The notes: generated from the sequence alone by a model not told the origin. A stretch of 64,000 nucleotides of DNA from Rhizobium sp. BK418 (GCF_004341105.1 NZ_SLZK01000010.1:1-64000), one strand, 5' to 3'; counted from the first letter of the stretch, positions 8,781 through 18,013 are shown. Numbers and translations are program-made.

Positions 8781-9374
8781 ATGCAACGACTGACATCTCA
8801 AATCCTCAGCTATGCCGAGCAGTTGCCGGAAGGCACAGCACTGTCCGCGAAAAGCCTCCTGCATCTCGGAAACCGGGCCGCAGTAGACCAGGCCTTGTCG
8901 CGCCTGAGTGAGCGTGGAGAACTGATCAGGACTGGGCGTGGGATCTACATGAAAGCCATCAAAACCCGGTTCGGGACCAGACCGCCGACTGTCGAGCAAG
9001 CGGTAGAGGCCGTCGCACATCAACGTGGCGAAGTCATCGTTTCGAATGGAGCGGCCGCCGCCAATGCCCTGGGGCTCACGACGCAGGTTCCGGTTCGCTC
9101 CATCTACCTGACCTCCGGGCGCAGCCGGACAATGAACGTCGGAAGCCAAAAGGTCGAGCTTAAGCATGTCCCTCGCTGGCAGTTGTCCCTCGCCAGCCGG
9201 CCGGCCGGCGTCGCTGTACGCGCGCTCGCCTGGCTGGGGCCGGAGCGAGCGGACGAGGCCCTCGTGAACATCAGGCGGAAACTGCCCCCCGAGGCGTTCA
9301 ACGAGCTTGTTGCTGCAGCATCGCAGTTTCCGACCTGGCTCGCTCGAAGCGTCGGAAAGGCAGCGCATGGCTGA
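8781..9374 (+). CDS. abiEi: Type IV toxin-antitoxin AbiEi-family antitoxin (DUF6088)
   Basis: A protein of 197 residues. The N-terminus (about 1-60) is a winged helix with HLGNRAAVDQALSRLSERGEL and the IRTGRGIYMK wing. The rest matches the DUF6088/AbiEi C-terminal domain. Antitoxins of this family repress their operon through the winged helix and counteract the nucleotidyltransferase toxin without forming a stable complex (type IV). The ATG at 8781 has a strong AGGAG site and follows the inverted-repeat promoter. It overlaps the toxin gene by 8 bases, so the two are translationally coupled. The pair mediates abortive infection and plasmid stabilisation in characterised relatives. Confidence 0.85.
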   Translation: MQRLTSQILSYAEQLPEGTALSAKSLLHLGNRAAVDQALSRLSERGELIRTGRGIYMKAIKTRFGTRPPTVEQAVEAVAHQRGEVIVSNGAAAANALGLTTQVPVRSIYLTSGRSRTMNVGSQKVELKHVPRWQLSLASRPAGVAVRALAWLGPERADEALVNIRRKLPPEAFNELVAAASQFPTWLARSVGKAAHG

Positions 9375-10380
9375 TCAATTCCTGCAGCTCTCGGCCGAGG
9401 ACAAGCGAGAGATTCTCGCCATTGCGTCAGATCGATCGAAACGTCCGGTCCACTTGCTCGAAAAGGACGTCTGGGTGGTCTGGGCGCTTCGAACGCTATA
9501 CGCCACCTCGCTCGGCGAGAGCCTTGTCTTCAAGGGCGGGACTTCGCTTTCGAAGGCCTACAGCGCCATTCGACGATTCTCCGAAGACGTCGACCTCACA
9601 TACGACATCCGCGCGCTTGCCCCTGATCTTGTCGGGGACAAAGAAGAAGCGCTCCCGAAATCCCGGAGCGAGGAGAAGCGCTGGTCGAGCGAGGTGCGCC
9701 GGCGACTACCGATCTGGGTAGCTGACACGGTTGCGCCTGTCATCGCCGGTGAACTCCAGAAGCAGTCCCTTTCCGCAGAGATCCGTATTGAGGCCGACAA
9801 GCTCTACATCGACTACCAGGCGGTCGGTTCAGGATCTGGCTATGTCGCGCCCAGCGTCATGCTGGAGTTTGGAGCCAGGGCGACGGGCGAGCCGGCCAGC
9901 GTTCGAGACATCGCATGTGATGCAGCCGGTCTCATTGATGGAGTCGACTTTCCGACGGCCAAACCGAGGGTAATGCACGCCGAGCGGACGTTCTGGGAGA
10001 AGGCAACTGCTATCCATGTCTTTTGCCTGCAGGAGCGGCTCCGGGGCGATCGCTTTTCGCGCCATTGGCACGACATCGTGCGCCTCGACGACATTGGCCT
10101 GGCGGACAGCGCGATAGCCGACCGCGGACTGGCAAGCGCCGTCGCAACGCATAAGTCGATTTTCTTCGCCGAGAAAGCCGCCGATCGATCGTCAATTGAC
10201 TACGAGGCGGCCGTAAACGGCAACCTGATGCTGACGCCTGCCGGCGAGGGACGGAAAGCCCTCGAGGAAGACTACTCCAGCATGATAGCGGACGGTCTCC
10301 TCTTTGAGAACGCCGAGACGTTCGACGAGTTGCTTGAACGGTGTGCTGCCATCTGTGGCAAGGCAAACGCTGAAGCCTGA
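9367..10380 (+). CDS. abiEii: AbiEii-family nucleotidyltransferase toxin
   Basis: A protein of 337 residues from the ATG at 9367, which lies inside the antitoxin stop region. Residues 57-63 give GGTSLSK and residues 72-77 SEDVDL, the GS...DxD nucleotidyltransferase signature of the AbiEii/DUF1814 family. A basic helical C-terminal half follows. Family toxins transfer nucleotides to tRNA 3' ends and so block translation. A start at 9307 is possible but would place 60 bases inside the antitoxin gene. It is followed 21 bases later by a gene for a helix-turn-helix protein on the same strand. Confidence 0.85.
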   Translation: MADQFLQLSAEDKREILAIASDRSKRPVHLLEKDVWVVWALRTLYATSLGESLVFKGGTSLSKAYSAIRRFSEDVDLTYDIRALAPDLVGDKEEALPKSRSEEKRWSSEVRRRLPIWVADTVAPVIAGELQKQSLSAEIRIEADKLYIDYQAVGSGSGYVAPSVMLEFGARATGEPASVRDIACDAAGLIDGVDFPTAKPRVMHAERTFWEKATAIHVFCLQERLRGDRFSRHWHDIVRLDDIGLADSAIADRGLASAVATHKSIFFAEKAADRSSIDYEAAVNGNLMLTPAGEGRKALEEDYSSMIADGLLFENAETFDELLERCAAICGKANAEA

Positions 10381-10401
10381 TAGCTGCCTGGAGGGCCTCG
10401 G

Positions 10402-11778
10402 ATGGCAAGACGCGAGCTGTCGAGAGAAGAGCTTTTCGCATTGGTATGGGAGCGCCCGACCAGCGAGATCGCCAACGAGCTCGGCATATCCGACGTCGCA
10501 GTCGGAAAGCTTTGCGAGAAACTGCAGGTTCCCAAGCCCCCGCGGGGATATTGGGCGCGTGTGGAGGCCGGCCAGATGCCGCGGCGCCCGGCCCTGAAAG
10601 CATTTCGAGAGGAATTGGAAGCGAAGCGGAAAAGCGCGCTACAAGCCCGCACCGCCGGACATTTCACTGAACTTCAATCGAAATTTCTCAATGCAGCACT
10701 AGAGGAACTTCGCAGACGCGGCATCGAACATCAGGTCGATACCTCCCGCCTGAAACATATCTCGAACCTTGATCAGGATATCGCCGCCCAGACGCTGCTT
10801 TTGATCCAGGGGCAAGCACAGAAGTGGGCGGAGAGTGGTCGGGTTGCCGTCAAATGGGGGACGTCGGTCAGGGCAAGCATCGGCAAGCTCGTCGAGCGAC
10901 TGATGCCTCTTGCCCGTCCGCAATTGCTGGCTTTCGAGACAGAAGGCAAGCGCCATTCTTTTTCGGCTGCAGGTCCGATCGTATTCGTCAGGTGGACGGC
11001 AGAACTTCAGACCAGAATTGCAACGCTTGCGCGGATCGCACGGGATCAAAATCTTAGCCACCTAGTGCAACCGCTGTCGGCCGCGGACCATGCGTGGTCG
11101 AGCACGCATCTCTATCAGCCGGAATCAGATTTCATTCTGAATAGCTACCTATGCATTTCGCCAGACGCGGCCTGGATAGAATGGTATCGGCGGTCGTGGC
11201 GCGAGGAAAACCCACCGGAGCGACACTTCACAAGCAAGATCAAATTGCGTGACGTTATGCCGATCGACTTCCTGGATGGAGAGGAGGACAAGGTACTACC
11301 ACCCGCCATTTCCGAAGCGAAAGTCAAACCCTATCTGGCGCGTTTGCAGGCACTCAATGAGGCCGAGCGGATCTTCGAAATGATCACCAACGCAGCTTAT
11401 GCCCTGGACAGGTCGGTTCCAAACGAGACCTTGGCCATGGCTGACAGGATCTGGTTTGGATCAGAACGCCCGTTTCAGGCCGCCCGCGAAGCATTTGCCC
11501 ATATTGAAACTGATCTGGAGCGCTGGGAACAACAAATCGAGGTCGAGCGGTCACAGCTGGCGCAGGCCGTTCTCGGCGTCAGGCCTGGCGACATCGTCGC
11601 GTCACAGCAGAACGGGGCGCTCACGCGTATCTCAGCCGAGTCAATGTCGCTCTATTCTACTGAGAAACGAGTTACGTTTGTTGTCTCTGGCAGGCGCTTC
11701 CGCAAAGACGGAACCCTCGGCAAGATAAGCGACACCATGAGTTTTACCCTGGATCGCTCTGCTGGAGATGGCAATTAG
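10402..11778 (+). CDS. Hypothetical protein with N-terminal helix-turn-helix, downstream of AbiE
   Basis: A protein of 458 residues. Residues about 5-55 form a helix-turn-helix-like module (LSREELFALVWERP, then EIANELGISDVAVGKLCEKL and PKPPRGYWARVEAG) seen at the start of many uncharacterised bacterial proteins. The remaining 400 residues are mixed helical and strand, with a tryptophan-rich part near residues 230-280 and no catalytic motif I can name. The gene starts 21 bases after the AbiEii stop and is probably in the same transcript. The HTH suggests DNA binding. A regulator or accessory defence protein is possible; no function is established. Confidence 0.65.
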   Translation: MARRELSREELFALVWERPTSEIANELGISDVAVGKLCEKLQVPKPPRGYWARVEAGQMPRRPALKAFREELEAKRKSALQARTAGHFTELQSKFLNAALEELRRRGIEHQVDTSRLKHISNLDQDIAAQTLLLIQGQAQKWAESGRVAVKWGTSVRASIGKLVERLMPLARPQLLAFETEGKRHSFSAAGPIVFVRWTAELQTRIATLARIARDQNLSHLVQPLSAADHAWSSTHLYQPESDFILNSYLCISPDAAWIEWYRRSWREENPPERHFTSKIKLRDVMPIDFLDGEEDKVLPPAISEAKVKPYLARLQALNEAERIFEMITNAAYALDRSVPNETLAMADRIWFGSERPFQAAREAFAHIETDLERWEQQIEVERSQLAQAVLGVRPGDIVASQQNGALTRISAESMSLYSTEKRVTFVVSGRRFRKDGTLGKISDTMSFTLDRSAGDGN

Positions 11779-11969
11779 TCTCCTCAGCAGAGGTCAGATC
11801 ATTCGCGGCGCTATTGCCAGTCTCCCGCTCTTGAAGGGAGCTGAACCAACGACCCGACATTCCGCGAAGTCAAATGCCTGAAAATATTCTACAATCCTCA
11901 TCACGGGCAGCCTCCGTGTCGAATTGGGAACATAACCTCGCCCGCGCTTACTTCTGCCCATCAACTGGG

Positions 11970-12869
11970 TCACGCTCCAGCAAGGCTCGTCTTTTCGGCC
12001 TGCTCAAGTGATTCCATATCTACCCACTGGCGAAATTCGCGCCAGTTGTCTCCGAAGTGATGTTGCCCATGAAGAATTCTCCAGGCAAAGTCGCGACCGG
12101 TTTGGATTTCGAGCCCCACAAGGCGGCTGCTGAAAGATGCCTTTTGAACAACGACATGCGCAAGTTCGTGAGTGCTCTGAATGTGCTTGATCGCCTCTTC
12201 TTCGGTCGGTCCAAACGCACGAGCGCCAAAGGTTACCGTCTTAATGGCAGTCGCGGGTATGTCGATCACATAGACATCCTCGACCTTCTGCCGCAGATCT
12301 TTGAGGGATCTTATAAGGCGCCATTCTCGCTCGTACGCCCAAGCTTCGCTTTTGAAGAATAAGGTGCTCCAAACTGGTAGCCGCTCACCGTAGAAGTCTA
12401 CTCGCTTGGCGCAATACTCGACCTGACCAAGATATTGGAACTCGAGGTCGGCACCCGCGACAACGAGTTGGCCGACATCGATCTCGATGACTGCGCCGCG
12501 GTGCTCGTTTGCATAGTGGGCCCAGAGCAGCATGTTTTCCAAAGAATCTGCGAGCGACAGAACACCATACTCTTCACGGCGTGACCTGATGTCGTCCACC
12601 TGATCGATGACCATTCCGATCAAATTTCGGCTGGAAATATCGTTCGCCTCTTCCGGCGAATACCCCCTGCCCAGAAGGTGATCATAGAAATGTTTTTTTA
12701 CACTGAGCCCGTTCACTTCGACGCAGAGCTCATGAGGGTCGTTCAAGAACCGCGGTTGCGTCATTCGAATTTCACCGCTTTTCAAAATTGAAAGAGCACG
12801 GTCAAGTGTGACGTATTTGTAGAGGGATGGTACTTTTTTGACTGTTGTCAGCTTGCTTTTCAAAACCAT
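11970..12869 (-). CDS. DUF2971 family protein
   Basis: A protein of 299 residues. Residues about 14-47 (LYKYVTLDRALSILKSGEI, then MTQPRFLNDPHEL) are the hallmark of DUF2971, followed by MLLWAHYANEHRGAVIEID and YEREWRLI, also family landmarks. The biochemical role of DUF2971 is unknown, but such genes are frequent in defence islands and mobile elements. The C-terminal 80 residues diverge from the family core. The gene is convergent with the AbiE cluster, separated by about 190 bases that hold no clear gene. It is transcribed away from the dinB region. Confidence 0.75.
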   Translation of the reverse strand: MVLKSKLTTVKKVPSLYKYVTLDRALSILKSGEIRMTQPRFLNDPHELCVEVNGLSVKKHFYDHLLGRGYSPEEANDISSRNLIGMVIDQVDDIRSRREEYGVLSLADSLENMLLWAHYANEHRGAVIEIDVGQLVVAGADLEFQYLGQVEYCAKRVDFYGERLPVWSTLFFKSEAWAYEREWRLIRSLKDLRQKVEDVYVIDIPATAIKTVTFGARAFGPTEEEAIKHIQSTHELAHVVVQKASFSSRLVGLEIQTGRDFAWRILHGQHHFGDNWREFRQWVDMESLEQAEKTSLAGA

Positions 12870-13042
12870 TTGCTTGTTACCAGACCAAGTTACCGACGTC
12901 GGCGTGTTGGGCGTCGCTAGAACGGCGTTCTTTGCGATTTTCGTAGTGGCTACATGCTTAAATTGCGTAAATTCAGCTGAACGCGCGCCCCCAAACGGTG
13001 GGCCTGCCTACATCAGATTCGCACAAAGGCAGCAGCGATGTG

Positions 13043-13381
13043 TCAATTGCTGCCAATCCTCAACAGATCAATCTGCATCTCGGCCGAAACTGCATTGGTT
13101 TCTGAAGCAGGAGGCTGAACTGGATTCTCATCCAGCGCTTCAGTCTCAGCTTCCTGAGGCTCCTCGTCACTTTTAATTTTCAGTAAAGGCTTTCTGCGAA
13201 GGAAGGTCGCACCGCCAGTATCTTCTACCTGGAACACCTTGGTGCCCTCGATACCGCTTGCCCAAGTATGCGCAATTTCATCACGCGGACCGTACGGCTC
13301 GTCGATCGTTTCGAAATCCAGAGAGGCAAGCGAGCCAGCCAGCGCCAGCTGGGGCAATCTGCCTTCAATCTGCTGCGCCAC
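13043..13381 (-). CDS. Hypothetical protein divergent from dinB
   Basis: The frame reads a plausible protein of 112 residues from a GTG at 13381. It begins VAQQIEGRLPQLAL, has a central EPYGPRDEIAHTWASGIEGTK, and ends in an acidic C-terminal tail. It has no recognised family. The open frame extends upstream to 13642 but that part runs antisense through dinB, so the start must lie inside; an ATG at 13501 is an alternative that would overlap dinB. If the GTG start is right, the LexA box at 13417-13431 sits between the two divergent starts and could control both. Confidence in the exact start is low. Confidence 0.4.
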   Translation of the reverse strand: MAQQIEGRLPQLALAGSLASLDFETIDEPYGPRDEIAHTWASGIEGTKVFQVEDTGGATFLRRKPLLKIKSDEEPQEAETEALDENPVQPPASETNAVSAEMQIDLLRIGSN

Positions 13382-13416
13382 GCAGAGCCAGTTGCGATTT
13401 TCCGTAAAACAGTTAT

Positions 13417-13431
13417 GTTCTCTTTTCGTTC
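13417..13431 (+). promoter_or_regulatory. LexA (SOS) box upstream of dinB
   Basis: The sequence GTTC-TCTTTTC-GTTC is a perfect match to GTTC-N7-GTTC, the direct-repeat LexA operator of alphaproteobacteria. It lies 35 bases upstream of the dinB ATG, so the plasmid-borne polymerase is very likely induced by DNA damage. Confidence 0.8.
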
Positions 13432-13465
13432 TAAATGGAAAAACGGCTCGTCGGTATTTGGTACT

Positions 13466-14551
13466 ATGAATAGCACGGCCCAGGTCAGAAAAATCATCCA
13501 TATAGATATGGATGCCTTCTACGCATCTGTCGAACAGCGGGATAATCCAGAACTGCGTGGCAAGCCGCTGGCCGTGGGTGGAGCCGCCGCCCGCGGCGTC
13601 GTGGCGGCTGCAAGCTACGAGGCCCGCAAGTTTGGGGTACATTCCGCCATGCCGTCAGTTACGGCAGTGCGCAGGTGCCCCGATCTAATTTTCGTGAAGC
13701 CAAGGTTTGAGGTCTATCGGGCCGTGTCGCAGCAGATTCGGGAAATCTTTGCCGAGTACACGCCGTTGATCGAGCCATTGTCACTGGACGAGGCTTATCT
13801 AGACGTGACGGAAAACCTAAAGGGCATACCGATCGCCACAGAAATCGCGCTGGAAATTCGGGGGAGGATCAAGGCCGAAACAGGACTCAACGCTTCGGCC
13901 GGGATCTCCTATAACAAGTTCCTCGCGAAGATGGCGTCCGACCTCAACAAGCCAAATGGTCAGGCAGTGATTACACCGAAGAATGGGGCGGCTTTTGTCG
14001 AGCAGCTCGCCGTCAAGAAGTTCTATGGTGTTGGACCGGTCACGGCCGAAAAAATGCATCGGCTCGGGATAGAGATGGGGGCGGATCTAAAGGCGCAATC
14101 GCTGGCATTTCTTAGCCAGCATTTCGGCAAGTCCGGACCCTATTTCTATGGCGTCGCCCGTGGCATCGATAACCGTGAGGTCCGGCCCGACCGCGTCCGA
14201 AAATCCGTCGGCGCCGAGGATACCTTTACGCAGGACATCGACGACCTTGATCTGGCAACTGGCGAGCTGAAACCGTTGGCAGAGAAGGTCTGGGGGTACT
14301 GTGAGGCGAAGGGTTTTAGCGGCAAGACCGTCACGGTGAAGATCAAGTTCTCAGACTTCTCCCAGGCTACCCGCAGCAAGACGAGCATTGTTCCTGTTCG
14401 GGGCAGTCTCGATGTCCTTCGTATCGCGACGGACTTGCTTGCAACGGTGTATCCATTCAAAAGATCTGTGCGTCTATTGGGTGTCACACTCTCATCATTG
14501 ACAAGTGATCTGACTGGCAGGGAGCAACAGCAGCTGGACTTCAGCCTTTAG
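13466..14551 (+). CDS. dinB: DNA polymerase IV
   Basis: A protein of 361 residues, the normal length for Pol IV. It has the Y-family motifs IIHIDMDAFYASVEQ (catalytic Asp14) and SLDEAYLDVT (Asp108, Glu109), the helix-hairpin-helix region FYGVGPVTAEKMHRLGI, and a little-finger domain. The C-terminal QQQLDFSL resembles a beta-clamp binding motif (QLDFSL-type). It performs error-prone translesion synthesis. I chose the ATG at 13466; the frame opens at 13268 but the extra part is not family-like. An ideal LexA box lies just upstream. It is convergent with the DUF3800 gene, with a 15-base gap. Confidence 0.95.
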   Translation: MNSTAQVRKIIHIDMDAFYASVEQRDNPELRGKPLAVGGAAARGVVAAASYEARKFGVHSAMPSVTAVRRCPDLIFVKPRFEVYRAVSQQIREIFAEYTPLIEPLSLDEAYLDVTENLKGIPIATEIALEIRGRIKAETGLNASAGISYNKFLAKMASDLNKPNGQAVITPKNGAAFVEQLAVKKFYGVGPVTAEKMHRLGIEMGADLKAQSLAFLSQHFGKSGPYFYGVARGIDNREVRPDRVRKSVGAEDTFTQDIDDLDLATGELKPLAEKVWGYCEAKGFSGKTVTVKIKFSDFSQATRSKTSIVPVRGSLDVLRIATDLLATVYPFKRSVRLLGVTLSSLTSDLTGREQQQLDFSL

Positions 14552-14566
14552 AGCCCACTCCCTAGC

Positions 14567-15715
14567 TCATACTTCGTCTTCGACCAATCTATTCGGCTCA
14601 CGAAACGCCTCAGCCATCATCCTGTCGCGGTTGCTCATAACCGCATGAGCGAAGACCAGGTTTTCGTCATTGGAGCGCTCAAGCAGCTCATGCAGAAGAG
14701 ATAGATTTGTTTCCTGTTGCGGTGTCAAAGTGTGACGGTTTTCTCCTAGTGTGTCGTCGTCAGTTGCGCAGATGAATGAGAAATATTTCCCCAGGAAACC
14801 GGCCACGACATCGGAGATTTGAATGCCGGGCTCATCCCGCGAGTTTGCAAACCTGAAGTGATCTAGCTCCTTGTTTCCGTCGAGGAAGCGCACGTCTTTG
14901 AGATAGTCGATGATGAGTTCTTCGACATCCAGAATGTGGGAAGCATTCTTGAGAATGTAGAGGCGTTCAATGAAAAAGCTGCCGAAACTGTCGATCAGCA
15001 CGTTCGGTGTCTCGTCCTCGACAAAAGGGAGCGACTCGGCGTTCCAAGCCATTTCCCAAACGCCCTTCAACATCATGTAGTTGAAATGATCGAGCAGCTC
15101 GGAGCGCGCTTCGGCAAGGACTAAAAGCTCTTCGATAAACTCCCGCCTCCGCTCCTTCCCAACGTCTGGGTAAGCATAACGTTGAAAGAGATCGATCAAC
15201 CCCTCAATGTCATGCCGGAGGATCGTGAACAAATCGTTCTTCAGGTGCCGCTCATAGGGGATAAGATGAGCAGCCTCATCGTTCGATAATATCGAATCGA
15301 CAATGTCGACGATGCTCCAGTAGAGGGGGTCGACTACCGAGAAATGGACAAACAGACCTTGATCAAGGATCCAGCGGAGGAAAGTTTCCAACTTCCGGCT
15401 CGTGAGCATCTTAAGAAGGTCGCCAGTTGCGACATGCTTGAGTTTGATCTCCGGCGCGGTGTCCTGCACCTGCAGAATCTTCCGCAAGTGTTTCAGATCG
15501 AATATCCGCTCTGGCCCACAATAAGCTATGCCGCCGATGACAAAGCATGTTGGCTCATGAATATTGAGGCCATTTTCGCGAACATGGACGCGGCGATGAT
15601 TATTGGTCTCGTCGTAAAAAATCGTATAGGCCTTGTCGACGTTATGTAGGCCATGAAGGGCGATTAGCGCCTTCCGCCGTTCATTGACATCGACAATCAT
15701 TGGCGTTCCATCCAT
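14567..15715 (-). CDS. DUF3800 domain-containing protein
   Basis: A protein of 382 residues (an ATG at 15700 with a GGATGGA site is an alternative start). Near residues 29-40 it reads AYTIFYDETNN, with the early Asp-Glu of DUF3800, and near residue 310 GIQISDVVAGFLGKY, the late Asp of the fold. DUF3800 proteins have an RNase H-like core and occur in mobile elements and defence islands; activity is mostly untested. The central part is helical. The gene is followed closely (about 20 bases) upstream by the DUF1353 gene on the same strand, so both may be one transcript. Confidence 0.7.
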   Translation of the reverse strand: MDGTPMIVDVNERRKALIALHGLHNVDKAYTIFYDETNNHRRVHVRENGLNIHEPTCFVIGGIAYCGPERIFDLKHLRKILQVQDTAPEIKLKHVATGDLLKMLTSRKLETFLRWILDQGLFVHFSVVDPLYWSIVDIVDSILSNDEAAHLIPYERHLKNDLFTILRHDIEGLIDLFQRYAYPDVGKERRREFIEELLVLAEARSELLDHFNYMMLKGVWEMAWNAESLPFVEDETPNVLIDSFGSFFIERLYILKNASHILDVEELIIDYLKDVRFLDGNKELDHFRFANSRDEPGIQISDVVAGFLGKYFSFICATDDDTLGENRHTLTPQQETNLSLLHELLERSNDENLVFAHAVMSNRDRMMAEAFREPNRLVEDEV

Positions 15716-15734
15716 TTCGCCAGCGCGCTGAGTA

Positions 15735-16453
15735 TCACTTTGTTACGCCTCCGCTGGCAGGCGGCTTTTCATCTTTCAGCGATTGTTTTGGATGGGCCTG
15801 ATCGGCGATCGCCATCAGCTGATCAAGGGTCAACGCATCCGCACTATCCTCTTTGAGGTCGATCGCCGCTGCAATCGCCCTCAACTCCCCTGCTCCAGAC
15901 TGATCTTGCAACTCGCCGGGCAGTTGAACGAATGCCGCTTCCTTTCCCGTCATCTGGATGCAATTGCTTCCTGCCGCACAGGACTGTCCTGGAACAAGAT
16001 AGCCCCAACGCGGACCAAACGCATAAACTGCGTAAAACAGAAGCTTGGCTTTCGCCTTTTGTAATCCGCTTGCGAGCATCGCATCATAGAAAACGCGATG
16101 CGTCTGTTTCCAGGTCCGGACGTGGCGATCACAGTACCAGTCATGGATCACCGCGGCCCGGATATAGCCATCTTCCCATGGAGATCCCACGAAAGGTTGC
16201 AGTAGCGGCGGGATTGATGCCCCGTCGGTCTTGGTTGCCTTGTTGGTCTGCCAACCCACGCCCTCGGCATCGATATAGCCGAAATCTGCCTCAAGCAGCT
16301 TGTGGTCTGGATCGCCTGGAATGTCGACCAACCCGAAATTACCGGTAAAGCAGTTCCGATCATGCCGGTTTGGCAGAACGTTATCGCAGAGGCGCTACCG
16401 CAGCCAAGCAACAGCCCCAATGCGGCAATGGAGGTCGCGAGTATAATCTTCAT
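15735..16453 (-). pseudogene. DUF1353 lipoprotein/secreted protein with apparent frameshift after the signal peptide
   Basis: From the ATG at 16453 the minus strand encodes a hydrophobic leader with LLLGCGSASA, a lipobox or signal peptide, then ITFCQTGM. The DUF1353 domain lies in another frame. It starts at about FTGNFGLVDIPGDPDHK and continues with DGASIPPLLQPFVGSPWEDG, AAVIHDWYCD and the AMLASG helix, then a polar C-terminal tail. No stop-free frame joins the two, so an indel near 16340-16400 has split the gene, or the sequence has an error there. Translation from the TTG at 16331 could still yield 198 residues without a leader. DUF1353 proteins are often phage or plasmid encoded and of unknown role. 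Confidence 0.65.
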
Positions 16454-16659
16454 GGAAAGCCCCCTTCCCTATAAACGCCAGACTAGCAATTCCGCAGCCG
16501 AGATCAACGCGGAATGGTGCAAAGCTAACCGACATGCTGGCCGGACCGTGGTGATCGGGCGTCCTGACTAGGCCAATTGAGGTGGCTGGGATGCGTGGCG
16601 TGAAGCCGAGGATCGGCCAGTGATGTATAGGACTTAAAGCTGGCGGACCTGCATCCCTC

Positions 16660-17316
16660 TCAGCGCTCAACAAGCCGCGTGAGCATCGACGTAACTTTGA
16701 ACACGCCAAAGAAGCGGTGCACGATCGTAATGCTACCCCCGAAATGCGGAACACCGTAAATTTCAACGGTGTAGATCCGTTCATTTTGCGCGTCGGGTCT
16801 GCCGAAATCCAGCACCGTCTCGGGTTTTGCGCCATAGAATTCATCAACCGCGGCTACCAACTGCTTCCATTCAGCGCTGCCATTGTCCAGAAGCTGGTGA
16901 TAAATGTGGCTGATGCGGTAGTTCGGCGGCAATTGTGCCTTCTGGGATTTGTAGACGAGACCACAGCACAAGGCGGTGAAAAACTCATCGAAACGAGCCT
17001 GGTCAACAGGATACAAAACCCCTCCCGGGACCTGAACCGCTCCCTTTGAGAGAAGTCGCCTCAAAGCATCATTATTGTGGGAGAGCTGTGGCGCAACGCG
17101 ATCCAGAAAAACCTCGCGCGCACGATTGCTTGGAGATGAATGCATACAGATCTGGGCGAGAACGTATAGGTCGTTCGTCGATTTGTCGTTGTTATGGGTC
17201 TTGCACGCCTTCACCGTCAGAAGCTGATGCCTCTCGTCTTCAGGAAAAAACGACCGTGGGGGGATATGTTCCTTGGTTACGCCTGTTTCATTGCACCCCT
17301 GGAAATAGCAGATCAT
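16660..17316 (-). CDS. HNH-endonuclease-like protein
   Basis: A protein of 218 residues. The N-terminal zinc/HNH-like module has Cys3 and Cys8 (CYFQGC), KEHIPPRSFF with His17, then KACKTHNN with Cys38, His41 and Asn42. The arrangement resembles HNH proteins seen in defence islands. The rest is helical with a strand-rich C-terminus and has no named domain. The ATG at 17316 has a GGAGG site 7 bases upstream; the first start of the frame (17322) is a weaker TTG. It lies 74 bases downstream of the PIN gene of the QueC-like operon on the same strand, so it may be an extra member of that operon. Confidence 0.7.
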   Translation of the reverse strand: MICYFQGCNETGVTKEHIPPRSFFPEDERHQLLTVKACKTHNNDKSTNDLYVLAQICMHSSPSNRAREVFLDRVAPQLSHNNDALRRLLSKGAVQVPGGVLYPVDQARFDEFFTALCCGLVYKSQKAQLPPNYRISHIYHQLLDNGSAEWKQLVAAVDEFYGAKPETVLDFGRPDAQNERIYTVEIYGVPHFGGSITIVHRFFGVFKVTSMLTRLVER

Positions 17317-17389
17317 AACCAAGCCTCCGTGAAGATGGTAGGGTCGCGCGGCTTACGTGAGACCTATGCATCACCAGCCTCCTGCTTTC

Positions 17390-18013
17390 TCAGCCCGCTT
17401 GCCTGGCCGCCTGGCGCAGTGCCGCAGGAAGACTATGGCAATCGATGGCACGCGGACCGAGGAGATCGACTATCAAGCCGTGATGTCTTTCTGGAACAAA
17501 CATTCTCGCCCCCATCAAGCTGTTGAAGATTAAATCTCCGACTTGTTCCGCGCCTAGCTTTGTCACCACACGCTCAGAACAGAGTATGTCTGCAGTGGCG
17601 ATAATATGCATGCCGGCATACCGCTCCGCTGCGATCCTCAGAGCTTTCCGCTCGTCTATCACAACGGTATTCCCTGATACTTTGCCCACCGCCAGCGTTG
17701 CAGCTTCACCGTCATCGAGCGTCTCTGCGGCACTGCCACTAACAAGGCTCGCAAAGATCCGCTCACCCTCATCGTCAAATTCGACGAATTCAAGCAGTTC
17801 TTGGCTCACGAGCGCCGCGGCCATTTCTGCGTCGTTGCGTGCGCTAAATCGGTCGGCGAGAAGCTCGTCGCGGACGACATCGGATGCCCGAAGCTTTACT
17901 CCGAAGGCGCGCACGATATCGCCCGCTCGTCCAGTTGCATTAAGGTTGATGATCACGCTCGTATCGACCACGATATGAGCCGAGACATTACCGGAGAATA
18001 GAGGTTGCCGCAT
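17390..18013 (-). CDS. PIN-domain-like protein (DUF3368-type), last gene of the QueC-like/ImmA operon
   Basis: A protein of 207 residues starting at the ATG at 18013, which lies inside the end of the XRE-ImmA gene (26-base overlap). It has the PIN layout: IVVDTSVIINL with Asp17, TLDDGEAATLAV with Asp101/Glu103 and VVIDERKALRIA with Asp120. PIN domains are metal-dependent ribonucleases. Proteins of this form, often annotated as nucleic acid-binding or DUF3368, pair with XRE-ImmA genes. Here it probably is the effector of the upstream XRE-ImmA protein. The longer frame (to 18103) runs through the neighbour gene and was rejected. Confidence 0.8.
   Translation of the reverse strand: MRQPLFSGNVSAHIVVDTSVIINLNATGRAGDIVRAFGVKLRASDVVRDELLADRFSARNDAEMAAALVSQELLEFVEFDDEGERIFASLVSGSAAETLDDGEAATLAVGKVSGNTVVIDERKALRIAAERYAGMHIIATADILCSERVVTKLGAEQVGDLIFNSLMGARMFVPERHHGLIVDLLGPRAIDCHSLPAALRQAARQAG

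Noticed and set aside
13382..13642. Upstream extension of the minus-strand frame opposite dinB
   Set aside because: It runs antisense through the dinB 5' coding region and the LexA box; only the part below 13381 is plausible.
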